DNA of 64,000 bases from Isoetes taiwanensis (taxonomy: Eukaryota > Streptophyta > Lycopodiopsida > Isoetales > Isoetaceae), in contig JAJEKV010000065.1 of NCBI GenBank assembly GCA_021234155.1, positions 7,711,333-7,775,332 on the forward strand, written 5' to 3'. The position numbers and the translations under genes were made by a program. Numbering within the stretch: position 1 is the first letter of the stretch; each line of letters begins with the position of its first letter. Below, piece after piece: positions 11,468 to 23,793 of the stretch. The notes beneath the pieces were generated by a model, which made no database searches, was not told the origin of the DNA, and saw only the letters and a program-made list of their open reading frames with translations.

Positions 11468-14268
11468 TGGTTTATCCTAAAGAGTATGCCAATATTTGTG
11501 TCGAATATACATTGTCGAAATTTATCTGTTTATTATATTTGAGTAGATTAAATGTGTCCAAATTTTCTCATCTGTGAAAAAATGTGAATTTGACAATGAC
11601 ATTTGGAATGAATAAAACTTCACATTATGAATTTGACAATTATACATTTGGAACTAATGGTTAAATCAAAATCATCCTCCTTCCACATTTAGGAGATCCT
11701 CTTAGGTGATCGTCCTATGTCCCTATTGGATGCTGCCATGTGGTATGATATAAAAAGTATTGTCTATATTAAGAGGCATTAGATTAGAAGGGAAGTGAAC
11801 GAGTGTTGGAGTCGCATGAGTAAATTATTTGAAATGTCTCGTTAGGCATTGTGCAATTTGGTCCAAGTAATACTTTACGCCTTGTAGAAAATCGAGGCAA
11901 CAAATGAGGCTTCATGAGGTGGCGGAACCACGAGTGATGCCAAGTGTGGCAGCATCACCTAGGCTTTTAAAGGCCCCTCCCCACGAAAATTACCGAGCGT
12001 AGTGCATGCCTTGGCTTAAATCTATCTACCATATTGGCAATTAACTAGACTCCTTTCCCCTTAAAAGTAGGAACCGAACCTACCCCATTTGCCCTCTTTT
12101 GCTTAAGTGGCATATTGCTATTGGATACTTCTAAAAATAAGATAGTCATGTAAAAAAGGCCTTAGCCTAGATTTTGTCCCATATCCACCATCTTGGCAAT
12201 TCCACTTGGTAGTAATGGTAGAAAAAGAGTGTAATTTGAGCCAAAAATGCATTTCGTTTCCAAAATAGGTTGCAAGGATTAATATATTCGGTAAATGAAT
12301 AGTAATACGAAACAAGAAGAATTCTTGCTTTTAACGTGGGCATGTCGATAGAATAAATTCTATAATATATCTCTTTTTAAAAAGCAGATGCTTGTTGCTT
12401 AAATAGCTAAGCATAATGTGATACCATTTTAAGCTCTTTTTCTTTAGCTTTATTTTGATGGAATATGGTTTCCCTTTGTTTTAGGCTTATGTTTTTTTTC
12501 CTAATATATAGTTTTTATGCGACATTGACTTTCATATTTGATGTGCCCTGTTTTTTTATACAAAGGGTTAAATTAGCTTAAGCATACTTAGTTAAAGACA
12601 AACAAGCATATGAAAAGTCACATGTGTCTTGGCATTTGATGTGATGCTAATGCCAATCAAGTTGTCATTACCTTTATTGTCATATATTTTGCTATCAAAT
12701 GACTTGGAGGTGTGCATCAGCGTATTGGCGACAACGCAAAAGATACTGAACCCACTAGGAGTATACAACCCCACTTAGTAGTCCAGGCTATTTGAGTAAG
12801 TGTATTGGACACTTCGATATGGTATCCTGTTCGGCACATGAGGGTGAGGAATGAACGAAGTGGACAAATACTAGGTTAGATCAATGGTCAGACAATTCTG
12901 TGGACTGAGATTTGCAAGTCAGAGCCTTATCAAAACCTAGCCTTAGAAGTCACTAACTCAAGCATTGAAGGAGGTGCCTTTTCTTGAAAACCTCAAACAC
13001 TAGGCAAGATGAATTTTGTAGGACAAAAATAATTCAAGCATGGGACCATTTTAATGATGGCACACCTTAACTCCCAATTGCTCACATGCGCATTCCTAAA
13101 AGATGGAACTCCGCCTCTTATTTTTTGCCAAGTGTCACGCCTTGCCATGTTGTCAACCCTAGGTCGTTATCAGCCTTAAGACCCGTCTTTCCTACTCATC
13201 TATATTGCATGTGCTGCCCCATTTTTTTTCTTTTAGAGGAGCCCCTTAGGCATTATTTATTCCCTTCCATACACATTCTACTCCTCCCCATGTGTGCTTC
13301 AATTTTTCTAATGGGCCATCCTGGTATGAAACAGCCACTTGCCATTGCTTACCTTGCCCCCACATGTTTTGATTCCCTCCCTCCCAAGTAAAGTTACCCA
13401 CTCCATCCATTTCTGATCTAAATTCAAAAATTCCTCGTTCCCGCCCGTGTTTGAAATGGCTTTGCCTCCCTTTAAAAGCTCCCCTAGGCAGATTGACATG
13501 CGATGAACTGTTCTTAAGCAAGACGTCATGCCAGCTGGAAGCGAATGTCTAGGTAATGAATAAACAAAACAATTTATACGAGCATAAGACGATAATTATT
13601 TACAAGGAATACCAATGTGTGCCAACATGTTAACCATATATTAGGAGGGTGATAAAGTAAAGAGCACATATACTAGCATGGCAATAGAGTAAAAAAATAT
13701 AAAGAAAGGATACTTTAATTGTTAACATAAAATTGTCATGCTACAAAAGTGTGCATCATTGATGTTGATTCAAAATATCGCACGTTATCTAGATTATCCC
13801 GCCTACTTTGACATGCAAAATGAACTTTCACCTAACGCTTCATGAACTAATAAAATATTAGATCAACCATCAACTTACCCTTAACAATTAATTTACATCG
13901 ACGTAATAGAACCTTAAATTTGAAGTCTTCAACTTAAAATCTTATTCTTCTAGCTTAAAATCAGGACATGTCCATTCTAAAGATTCTTTAGTCCATTGAT
14001 AAGCTTAACCGTTGCAATCATTTCCAATTCATTAGGTAATGATAGAATGAAATGGCAAGTAAGAAATCATGAGGATGAAATAGGAAACAAGCAACCATAA
14101 ATCATTGACATGTGTTCAAAGTGAGGACAAAAAGTATAAATTGATGTACAATTGCCATAGAAGTCTGCGCATGTCTCCTTACATACCACATGTCAAAAGA
14201 ACCATATCAACATAGAAAAATATCCCGTTTGTACTAATTGTTTTTGGGCTTGTACAAAGGGGATTATC
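11468..14268. other. Intergenic AT-rich stretch, no gene recognised
   Basis: Downstream of HISN7 I see no coding sequence I can support. At about 12062-12085 (- strand) there is the GGTTCGRTTCC-TACTTTTAAGG word shared with 264-285, marking a dispersed repeat. Open frames at 13086-13529 on both strands have no recognisable domain or codon pattern. Confidence 0.6.
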
Positions 14269-15990
14269 ATGTATCATCAAGGCATATTCATGAATTTATT
14301 CTTCTCTAGTGGGGTGCTAAATGGCATACTATATATTTGTTTTGTAAAGGTTGGCAAAAACGTTTCTGCTCTATGGACTTTAGACGATGAAGCTCCATCA
14401 TGTGTTCTTGCTTATCCCTGGAAGGTGTTGTTTTATGGGAAGGCAACCAAGCTTCTTGGTATTCCTATGAGTATTCATGTCTCAACTTCTGATGCTTGGG
14501 ATGTCATAATAGAAGGGTTACAGAGGCCTGGAATGGTCACAGTTGCTAAGCATGTCTTAAGCAACACTTATTTCTATTATGCCTTCTGCCATTCTTGCTT
14601 CTCAGTCAAAGTTTCAGGAGATTGTGGGTGTTATCAGAAATTTTATTTGGGGTGGAAATGAAGCAGGGGTTGTGGTTAAGGTTACATGGTCTAAGTGTAT
14701 AAAACCTAATTTGGCTGGAGGGTTGGGCATGACAGATTTCCATTTGCAGAGTTAAAGGCCATGATTTCTAAATTTATTTTTAGGTTTCTCGTGGGTAAGG
14801 ATGATTCTCCTGGGTTACAGCTTATTGCACAAGCTCTTACCTATACACTTAAATATGTTCTTCCATGGAGTCCATTCTATGATTTGCGACCTTATCCTAA
14901 TGCTTCTCCCTTTTTTAAGGGCTTGTTAGATTCCTGGCACACAGTTAAAACATAATTTTATAGCATCTCAACCGCTTGTGTTCAGTTGACTGCTCGTGTT
15001 CGTTAACTGCTCCTTGTTGATGGATTCCCCTGGCTGACAATGCACTGCTTTGCGTTACTATGCATCGATTGACTCAAAGACAATGGAAAATGGTTGGAAT
15101 CTTAACAATTGCAGCATGGTATAGCTCAGGCCATTTGCTAGTATGGGAGGCTTTTCGGTTGAGGTTCTTTTTGGGGCGATGGGATAGAGTTCTTTGGCCA
15201 AAAGTTGTTGATTATCTGCAGTCTATTCTACCACAACAAGAAGATATTTTGGTGTGGACGTGTCATCAAGAGGTTAAAGAGTGCAGACTTGTGAACTCTA
15301 TGGATAAGCTATTGCTTGATATTGATATTCTTCCTCCGTCTAATAAGTGGCCCCTTCAACTCCCTCCTCCTCAATGATAGCAGATGTGGACTTGGGCATG
15401 GGATAAGCTACTTCATTCTAAAGTGACTGTACTTTGGTGGCAGATTCTTCAAAGATGTCTTTGGGTCAATGTTCTTGTTCACGGGTTTGACCCTAGAATA
15501 TTAGGTCTGTGTCCAATATATAAGCAGATATTTGAGACCATTGAGCACTTCGTTTTTCATGTGTGGCCACCTTAGACATGTATGAGACTGGTTGTTTTCC
15601 CTTTACCAGGTATCACTAACAAGTCAACAAGTGCTTTTGGCAACTACCTCGACGAAGATACAAAGCCAGGCTTTTCATTTAGCAGCAGGTTGGTTGCTTT
15701 GGACTATTTGGAAAAGACGAAGACTGGTAGTCTTCAAAGCAATTCAAAGGTATGGATATGGTAGATGACAATGTTCTCCAATATGCTCAAGGTAGTATAG
15801 TTAAGTCTTGTCATTGTTCTTCAATTGCCCCTTGTAAGAGGCGCGTGATTTTGAGGAGTTTTTGGATGCACTGGTTGCTTCACTCAGGTGGGTTTCCATG
15901 CTTACCCTTTGAGATTTCATTCCTGTCTTTGCATCTTTTCTTGTATTTGACTTTTGGTTAAATAAAGATTGACATCCTTTAACAAAAAAA
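14269..15990 (+). mobile_element. L1-type plant LINE relic (3' part of ORF2)
   Basis: The first open piece (14269-14661) carries KLLGIPMSIHV, then a VAKHVLSNTYFYYAF segment like the ISLAGR..LI.SVL...P.Y region after the RT palm. In another frame FIWGGNEAG, VTWSKCIKPNLAGGLGMTDF follows, the standard plant LINE post-RT motif. At 15384-15575 WTWAWDKLLHSKVTVLWW, LQRCLWVN and ETIEHFVFHVW match the zf-RVT domain. The element ends with TAAATAAAG...CCTTTAAC and a short A run at about 15981-15989. The 5' part is absent and frames are broken. Its 3' end resembles that at 30040-30071. Confidence 0.75.
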
Positions 15991-17805
15991 ATATTGCTAA
16001 AGCTAAGGAATATCTACATCTAATCCTACATGCCAATATATATTTTCAATACAATTTGAAGAAATATCATGTATGTATATTGGATTAATTGGCATAACCA
16101 CCTTAATTAATTCCAAGAAGTCATGACAAATTTCATGCAAGGATAACTATTTAAATGCTTCAAACAAATTATTTATGCAGTGGATATGCAATGTAAAATG
16201 GTTGGAGGCTAGACCAATTATACAGCTCAATGATTTGGGGTCCTAGAGGGAAGTAACTTGGATATATTTAATTTAATTTAGTAGTTTAACGTCATACCCA
16301 AAATTATTTCATGAAAGGTTTTTTTTTTTTTTTTTTTTTTTTGAAATAAAAGAGTGGATGTAGCAAGATAACAAGATCAAAAGCACTGTGAAGCCAAATA
16401 TTTTTATTCTATTTTATTGCAACTTGCCATTTTGTTCTAATGGTAGCACATTAGTTTCAAATAGGTCTTGGGTTTGAGCTTAGTTACAAGAGTGCATTCA
16501 ATGAAATATGATGTAAATATTGCTTCTTTTTTCTTCTTCATCGAACTCCAAACTCACAAAGCCTTCATCTAGTGTGTAAGACAGTGTAGCACTTAATACG
16601 ATGGTTGTGGCATCACATGCTACGGAGAAATCTCATTGTGCGCAGACGAAAATTCCACTAGTGTGATGATGGATTGGATTAATTGAAGGATTTATATAGC
16701 TTTGTTAGACTTCCTATTGATTCGAAATAGATAGTTATTTGATAGATAAATAGGCATGAACCCTTTTGTTTCTGGAAATAACCCTTTTGTTCATGAACCC
16801 TTTTGTTTCGGGAAAAACCTTGGCAGTATTAAGCTTGTTGACAAACTGTACAATGATATATCATATTGTAGTATGTTTCGATGTCCTAGCAATACAATTT
16901 AAGTCCCATTATTTTGAAGCACTAAAGCTTTTGAAGAATATTATATCAACACATTGAAAAGCCAGCAATCATACAAGTCACACAACGTGATGAAAAAAAC
17001 GTTCATTCTTTGAAGTTGTATAATTAGGTGACGTCAAAATTTTTAAGCCAATAGCACAAAAAAATGGATCCTAAAGGCATGAAAATATGGCATGAAGTAC
17101 AAGAATGAAATTGCACATTCAATATTCTCATCAAGTGGTGAAATTGATGGGTTTGTCCTATTTAAATTGGCATCGGATTTTTATGGTCCCACTTGAGACA
17201 CATGTGATAAGTTGGATGACAAACTTGATCGGAATGGACAAAGAAAATCTTTTATGCAATAGACTCATGCCATGTGTTACAAGATGACATATATTGGCTA
17301 GCAAGGAATGAAGTATTTGAAATAGTCAAGTTGGCACATGGGGATGGGTCCTAAGAGGTCGGAATCAGGCCACTAACTGATGGCGCTGCAGGCATGTAGT
17401 CCGTCTTTCGAAGCTTCCATGTTCATGTGGCATTCAAATAGGCAGCATATTCCTTACCCATTCCTGCATGTCTCTGGCATAAATGTTATCCTCAACTCAG
17501 ACGGAACCGTAAGTTTTATCTCACATGTCCTTTTCCTAACAAATATGTGTGGACATTTTGTAAGGAGATATAAAAATAAACAAAGTACAAGACCTTGGCC
17601 ATGCCATTGGGTTTTTCACATTCCAAATATAGAATATCCTCTATGTCCATCGCATAAACTATAGCTATGGCAATTCACCATTTAAGTATTTGATTGGAAA
17701 ATATTTCTTTCTATTAGTAGATTTAAAGATAAGGCACTTTTTGGACAGTAAACCACAGGTATCTACAAAACAAATCATTATCCCTTATATTTACAAGAAA
17801 TTTAT
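15991..17805. other. Intergenic stretch with a possible SINE and a poly-T run
   Basis: A T run lies at 16319-16342. At about 16433-16485 GTTCTAATGGTAGCACA and, 20-odd bases later, GTCTTGGGTTTGAGCTT resemble the A and B boxes of a tRNA-derived SINE, but the cloverleaf is not preserved. Around 16766-16810 CATGAACCCTTTTGTTTC is repeated. The open frame at 17380-17664 ends a coding-like stretch near a GTAAGT but is not recognised. Nothing else is supported. Confidence 0.4.
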
Positions 17806-17828
17806 CGCGGCGGCCAAGGCCGCCGCGA
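17806..17828. repeat. GC-rich near-perfect palindrome
   Basis: CGCGGCGGCC, two A bases, then GGCCCGCCGCG, forming a 10 bp stem with one bulged C. It sits alone in AT-rich DNA at the left edge of the tandem repeat 17824-18166, but the second repeat unit keeps only CCGCGAAC of it. Confidence 0.8.
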
Positions 17829-18166
17829 ACATTTCTCTTCATTGACTCATTTATTGGTTTGAAAATGTGTGCGAAGTTAGAGCAATAATGTGTTCTACAC
17901 GTTTTCTGTGACTCACTTATTGGTTTAAAATTGTATGCGAAGTTAGAACAACGTTGTGTTCTACCTCCTAGATGTTTTTGCAAATTGCAACTCCGCGAAC
18001 ATTTCTCTTCATTGACTCATTTATTGGTTTGAAAATGTGTGCGAAGTTAGAGCAATAATGTGTTCTACCTCCTGCACGTTTTCTGTGACTCACTTATTGG
18101 TTTAAAATTGTATGCGAAGTTAGAACAACGTTGTGTTCTACCTCCTAGATGTTTTTGCAAATTGCA
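17824..18166. repeat. Tandem repeat, about 169-175 bp unit, two copies with internal half-repeats
   Basis: Units begin CCGCGAACATTTCTCTTCAT at 17824 and 17993. The second has a 7 bp insertion (around CTCCTGC) relative to the first. Each unit contains two similar halves of about 80 bp, with CATTTATTGGTTTGAAAATG in the first and CACTTATTGGTTTAAAATTG in the second, each followed by TGCGAAGTTAGARCAA. In all there are four half-units, so two rounds of duplication are likely. Confidence 0.85.
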
Positions 18167-18451
18167 CTCTGATGTGAATGTTCTCCACGTCAAACATCAA
18201 ACATTTTACATGCACGTAGATTTAGCATCCCATAATTAAATCATGAAGCTTATCACATTGTCTAAGCATCCAAAATGGTATTATGACAAATGTTCTAATC
18301 ACTGAAAAGAATAATAATAGTAAGTTTGAACTACTGTGTAAATATAAGAACTATAAATTAGAAACTATTGTGTAATTATTATAATATGTAGAAGTGCAAC
18401 AAATAATGATTGTTTCACAATGCATATAAGAACAGTAAATTAGAAACTTTA

Positions 18452-18525
18452 GAAGGAAGGAAGGAAGTATATTTTAACGTCCACGGAGGCCAACTGGCCT
18501 ATGAGACGGTTATAGACATACCATA
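18452..18525 (-). promoter_or_regulatory. LINE-1 3'-end stem-loop and (CTTC)n tail
   Basis: On the - strand the element ends CATAGGCCAGTTGGCC, then TCCGTGGACGTTAAAATA and a CTTCC/CTTC repeat. AGGCCA and TGGCCT (18487-18500) form a 6 bp stem with a two-base centre. Equivalent sequences close several other LINE copies in this window. In LINEs, the 3' UTR structure is the usual recognition site for the element's reverse transcriptase, so that is the likely role. Confidence 0.7.
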
Positions 18526-19272
18526 TATCGGATAGTATCCAAACACAAAAGAAAACCACAAAAGGCCTATACAATGTGTCTCTACCACTGGGAACGAAAC
18601 CCCCCCCGCGGGAGGAAAAACCCTTGTAGTAGGCGTTCAAATTCCCTATCTGGGCGCTCAAATTCCCTGTGCTGTAAGGGACTCTCTGACGGTGGAGACT
18701 TGCAGAATGTAGGGCCTTGAAACATGCAACCATTGGTGAATCCAAAGAGTTGATGAATTGCTATCTGAGCATCGAGATTGGCATGGCGGCTTCCGTGTGT
18801 GTGCATATCTTGGGACATACGTAGAGCATGGTGTTCATCTTCTACTATGCATGTGGCAAAGACCGGCATAATCTCTCATGCCGGGGATTCCACGCCCTCC
18901 ATCGTACCCGTGACATTTGTCTCAATTGCGAGATGGTGGGACCCATTACTCATTGCGGCTATGGCTCTCTGTTTCTTGGTAGAGATGTGTGCCTTCAAAT
19001 ATTGGTGGGGGCCATGTTCAAGCGACGGATTAACTCTGCGTGTGGTAGTGCTCTGTTTTGGACTTTGCAAGAGTGGGCCCATCCAACGAGAGGTGACAAA
19101 AAAGCTCATTCAAATCGACTCGTTTCTTGATATCCCGGCATATCCATAATCTGTTGATAGTCTATGTACCATCTTGCGAACCACCCCTTACAATGCTCTG
19201 CCACACTCTCTTTCGTTTATGCCCCGACGACTTGTGCCAATATGAGGCGGGGAGGGAGGCGTTGTGCATCCA

Positions 19273-20968
19273 TTACGTCAACCTTATGGAAATACATAAA
19301 GGTGCACTGCGCGCATAGCGAATGTTGGGGGCCAAAAAGCCGATCTCATACAACAAAATCCGGATAAGGCACCGTGTCCTTGGCGCCAGGCGTATGTCGG
19401 GGAAGGCCTTCTGTACCCTCTCTAGCTTATCCCAAGTGCTCTTGCTAATCGCTGGCCCCCAGACCTCTACCCCATACAGCAATACGGGGTTCAACGAGTG
19501 CTCGGAACAGGTGTGCTTTGCATGCCCAATCGCAAAGATCTAATCTGTAACAACTATTCTGCATTGCATACAGGGTTTTCCATCCCGCGTTGACCCTTCT
19601 TTCTATACAGTCATCCCATAGCATGTTAGCAGAAAAATTGATTCCCAGGTACTTAAAGGTCCTTACAACTTCCATCCTTTGTCCTCTATAATAGAAGTCT
19701 CGGATATCATGCTGTGCAGACAGGATTGGCAACATCTTGGTTTTCTGCAGGTTGACGGTCATTCCTGCTATGTCACAGAAATGACTGAGAGCATCCAAAT
19801 GTTCCTGCATACTCCTAGCTGTATGGGACAATAAGCCCAGATCGTCTACATAGAGCAACTGTTTCATTGTATATGCCTCTGGCAACTGCGGGCCACCAAC
19901 TCCATGTTCTTGCATCCAGATCTCTAACTTGTCAATATAGAGTCCAAAAAGCGTTCGAGATAACGGACATCCCTGTTTAACCCCTATGGTGCTATTCACC
20001 CGGTGATCTGACGCAGGCAAAGTGGCATATATTCCGTCATAGAGCGGTAGATGGCATTACGCAAAATCACGTGGGACATGTAGCTCCCGCAAGCGTTGCC
20101 ACAACAAGTCCCGAGGGATCATTATCATATGTTGTCTTAAAATCCGCGAAACAAAGAATACAAGTCACGTGCGTGCATTGCGGCTAGCTTCCATAAAATT
20201 TCGAGAGTAAAAATATGATCACTGCATTGGAGTGAGCGGTGGCAAAACCCGGCCGACCAACCGACGTGCTCCGGCTCCCTCAACCCATTCGTTAACTTCT
20301 TCTCCAAAGACACCTCGCTAGAAGTTTTTGCGAGTACGCGGGCTCACCATGATCATACGGTAGTTGGTGGAGTCATCCCTACTTTCCGTCTTATGAATAG
20401 GGGTGACCTTGCTAACCATCCATTCACGTGGGAGGCCCTCTCGATGCCTTTGATTGATTATCATTGTCAAAGGCCCTAGCAAAGCTGGCCCAATCCATTT
20501 CAACGGCTTCGGCCTAAAAGTCCCCCGCAAGTCCTTTGCTTTACCATTAGCAAGATGTCTAAGACCCTGGTGGACATCCTCCTCTGAAAGCTGTAGCGTT
20601 TCTCCTAGCTGATCTGGTACCTCAACAATCGCTCCTGGGGGGTCATACAACTCCTCCAACCGTTGTCTCCACTGGTCTGAGGTAACATTGCCAGGTGGTT
20701 GATGCCTCTTATACAGCACTCTACGCCAAAAAGCTTTTGGCTCAGTCATCAGCAGATCAAACATATGCTGCTGATTTTCTGCAATATAGCGATGCTTTTT
20801 GGATTTCAAGAATGCCTTATAGTTCCTAATGGCCTGTTGCCGGAGCTGTGGGTCTAAAATGGTGCGTAGCTGACTCTTTAGAGCCTTACATTCGGCATCA
20901 AACCAGGGGTTCTGAGGGAATTGCGCAATGTCCCTTTCGCGGGGGCTTTCTTGCTGCAAAGCATTCAT
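19273..20968 (-). pseudogene. LINE-1 ORF2 reverse transcriptase region
   Basis: The 216-codon piece 20968-20318 holds the linker and RT fingers: WFDAECKALKSQLR, KAFLKSKKHRYIAENQQ, AFWRRVLY, then WMVSKVTPIHK, where the P.HK pattern is RT block 1/2. The 191-codon piece 20020-19445 holds the palm: GVKQGCPLSRTLFGLYIDKL, the catalytic LLYVDDLGLLS, GMTVNLQKTKML and FKYLGINFS. A further piece, 19494-19273, contains LYGVEVWGPAISKSTWDKLE, the usual post-RT motif. The pieces are in different frames. Between them, around 20030-20310, the sequence has extra stops compared with the copy at 37680-37980. Confidence 0.85.
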
Positions 20969-21129
20969 TGGCTGCTGCGAGTAAGGCCTTCACCAACCAT
21001 TCACACTTATCATGCAACGTATAGAGGGCATCAATCCCCTGTAGCTCACGTTCAAGTGCAACCTCATATTCTGCTTGCTTCCGATAGTTCGGGATGTATC
21101 CCAAGGGCGCTTGTCTTGTGGCCATGCCA

Positions 21130-22010
21130 CTGAGTACCTCCAATCCAAAGTGACATAAAGTGGATAATGGTCTGACAAAGTCTCTTCATCTCTTGTTCCT
21201 GTGCCTGTCGCGAAATCGCTAATGATATCAAGTTCTGGCATTGGAGCTAGGAGATAGTCTACCACACTGACTCCACCATCGCATCCGTCGCTTCTGCAAG
21301 TGAAGCCCCCTGACCGCGGCCATATGAACATACCATTGCAGATCACCATGTCAAAGATCTGGCATAGCTGGACCAACTCTTTTCCAAAGGCTCCGAGATC
21401 GTATCACGGGACCGTCTTGCATGCCGAGGCCTTTTGTTTCTAGCCAAAGTGGGTTGGAGTCAGCATTTCCCTGGAAGGTGACCGACTGCCACTGTGACGT
21501 ACGCGCATTGAAATCTCCTAATAAAAACACATGACCCTCCTGGCGATACTGCTCTATGTCATCATACAGTTCCCTATAGGGCATATGCACATTTATATCT
21601 ACCTGGTGAACCCTGTAGAACTTAGAAGTTTCATGGGGTATATAATCCCCGCACAAAAGCGATGGAAGTCGTGGAGGCTGCAACACTCGTATCCACTGGT
21701 AGCAGTTGAGTCTATCAGCCTTGTGGTGCGAGACTATGGATGTTATAGCATCTTTGAAGTAGCACGCGACTCCTCCATACCCTCGCTTGCCATGGCGCTC
21801 GTTGGCCAGTGAGAAATGATGGTATCCTGGGATGTCCGGTAAGAGATGACCACTATATTCCCATGTTTCTTGCAAGAAGATGATGTCCATGCCTGTAGCA
21901 ATTTCAGCAATGCCCTCGCCGCACTTCCAGGGGAATCCCCTACAATTCCATGATACAACCAAGGCACTCTTCCTATGATGTATGCAGTGGTGACCGCCCC
22001 TATCCCGATC
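21130..22010 (-). pseudogene. LINE-1 ORF2 endonuclease domain (EEP family)
   Basis: The piece 21962-21351 starts MVVSWNCRGF, which carries the catalytic N, then has DIIFLQETWEYSGH with the catalytic E, YGGVACYFKD, and FLLGDFNARTSQW with the D.N motif. After a frameshift, 21376-21120 gives VDYLLAPMPELDI and SDHYPLYVTLDW, the terminal S/D-H motif. This is the exonuclease-endonuclease-phosphatase domain that nicks the target DNA. Only the frameshift between the two pieces separates it from an intact domain. Confidence 0.85.
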
Positions 22011-22299
22011 CCTATGGAGGTCGCGGGGAGTTGGGCCATTGGCGGTGTGTCGGGGCTCTTCCTCGTCCGGCTCTGGCTGGCGTGGGTGGTGCGGGTACTT
22101 GGTCTGTCGGGCTATTGTGTGATCGCCATTACGGAGGTGGGGGATCCGAAGTGCTTGGCCCCCGGTTGTCGTTTACGCCCCTTTGTTGGTTGGTGGACAA
22201 ATCTTCATGCCATTAACCGGGCACGCCAATCCCCGCTTTGCGCGACTGTCTAATCTTTGCAAACTCCTCTTGCCTCTCCTTACATTTGAGCTGGGGTCG

Positions 22300-23276
22300 G
22301 ATCCATGTCTAAGTATACCGATGACCCTTCAAACGACTAGCGACTGCTGCAACATCAACGTCTTCGATGCCCGGTCGAAGCATTGTAATTTGACCGGTCG
22401 GGGTCTCATGTTTGGCCCTCAGGCTACGGTTAGGTTCCTTATTGTCAAGTCTTTGCAATTGAAGCCTTGCCAACACCGAGGCATTGAACTTAGGCTGCGG
22501 ATCTTCCCCCACTGTTCTTGGGCAAGCCCCGAACCACAATGTTTAATTTCTTGAGATTGGCGGTCTTTCTCCTCATGAAGGACGTCTAATTCCTGTGCAA
22601 CCTGCTTTCGGTATTGGGTCTGCGATGATCTTTGCCCCTGATTATTGTACTTATGCATTTTCATATTCATGCGGACCATACATCTCTGCTGGAACTTCGG
22701 CCATCCTCTTCTCAAGGGCGAAAGCACAACCTTGCCGTGACTTTCCGGCTGTCTCTTTTCTAGGGTGTCCAACCTCCCCTGCATCCCACACATTCTAGCC
22801 TCCTGGTCTGCAAAATGGCTGCTTGGGCCAACCAACTATGCAACCTGCACCACTGCTTGCCTGAGCTCATTTTGCAGTTGTAACAAGTCCTCTGACATTT
22901 GCCATTGGAGCTGATCTAGTCGTTGGGTTGCATCGCTCGGAATCTTTGAACATCATTTGTCCAATTCACTTCTTAGTCGGGCGACAGAGATTGCGTGCTT
23001 GTTCAGCGCCAAAGTCAGCCAGCCCAAAGCGGTCATCCAGTGGCCTGATGCGTTCCTCCAGCGTCGAAATACGTTCCTTTTCTTTCCCAATTGTTTCTTG
23101 AGAATAGTTGCCGGTTGGGTGTCCCTTTGCATCTCCACACTTGTGAGCTTGTCCTGTATGGCATTCAGCTTTGCCTCCTGGGCATGTATTGCCTCCGTCT
23201 GTGTGATGTACTCCGAGGGGGAGGAGTCCTCGCCATTACGTGCCCGCTTCTTTAGCGCATGCAGATTCCCCTCCAT
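22300..23276 (-). pseudogene. LINE-1 ORF1 (coiled-coil, L1 ORF1-like)
   Basis: The ATG at 23276 gives MEGNLHALKKRARNGEDSSP, then a heptad-like charged stretch (ITQTEAIHAQEAKLNAIQDK). After a frameshift a second coiled-coil segment (22835-22419) has MQGRLDTLEKRQ and LDVLHEEKDRQSQE. In the second copy, at about 40140-40100, the sequence continues SNIVVRGLPEEQGED, which matches the start of the RRM domain in L1 ORF1 proteins (NN..I.GIPE). The protein should bind the LINE RNA. No CCHC knuckle is visible. The start is supported by its conservation in the other copy. Confidence 0.65.
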
Positions 23277-23539
23277 TGTTTGTGAGGCCTACAACTTTCG
23301 AGCACTCCGGAGTGAATTAGAAATGTACAGGAAGTATATAGGAAAGATTGAAAAGGAAGTACCAGAGGGCAGAAGATAAGTGCTGCTTTTCTCAAATTTT
23401 GGCATTTTGTCATAACCCTATGTTTAAGCAAGGCGATGGAGTTGTAATTGTGGAAGCAAGGCCATGAAGGTGCAATCGTGGAAGTGGACTACAATACATG
23501 CATCAAACCTTTGAACCATCTAAAATTGCCAATGACCAA

Positions 23540-23700
23540 ATAAGACAGAGTTTGATAGCCCGGTTGAAGCGGGAAGTAGTTCTGGATTTGAAGAAGATAA
23601 GGATTTGGCTATGGAGAAAGATCGTTTTACTCCAGAGAAATCGCCAAGCCCAGAAAAATCCCCTGTTTCTTTTCATAATTTAGGCCCAAGAAAAAAAATC
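23540..23700 (+). pseudogene. Exon-like Ser/Pro-rich fragment, copy 1
   Basis: One + frame reads SPVEAGSSSGFEEDKDLAME followed by KDRFTPEKSPSPEKSP, an acidic and SP-repeat composition typical of real coding sequence. The same text is at 41165-41320. Upstream, 23290-23378 has LRSELEMYRKYIG, also coding-like. I cannot name a family. It may be a captured host exon lying opposite to the centrin fragment. Confidence 0.3.
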
Positions 23701-23793
23701 CCCTGTTTCTGATCATCGTTTGCAACCAAGAGTATATCAAATTGTTATGACAATTATTTGAATAAAATATGCATAAATTCAAGTGCTTCATAC

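Larger units (their letters stand above)
18452..23300 (-). mobile_element. LINE-1: non-LTR retrotransposon with ORF1, endonuclease, RT and zinc knuckle (frames broken)
   Basis: Read on the - strand, the order is ORF1 with coiled coil (about 23276-22300), apurinic-type endonuclease (about 22010-21130), reverse transcriptase (about 21000-19270), a C-terminal zinc knuckle (about 18870-18790, with IVEDEHHAL), then a structured 3' end and a (CTTC)n tail at 18452-18470. This is the full domain order of an L1-like autonomous LINE. Frameshifts and stops split both ORFs. Part of the element (19700 to its 5' end) and its left flank recur at 37369-43288. The 5' boundary cannot be fixed because both copies share the flank. 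No target-site duplication could be identified. Confidence 0.85.

Noticed and set aside
13086-13529. Overlapping open frames on both strands
   Set aside because: No recognisable motif, no conserved neighbour and no exon signals.
16433-16485. tRNA gene
   Set aside because: A- and B-box-like words are present but no acceptor, anticodon or T stems pair; at most a SINE relic.
17824-18166. CRISPR-like array
   Set aside because: Two long tandem units with no unique spacers in a plant genome; an ordinary tandem duplication.
22957-23379. 140-codon + strand frame
   Set aside because: It is mostly the complement of LINE-1 ORF1. Only its last part (LRSELEMYRKYIG) reads like coding sequence and is treated with the flank.
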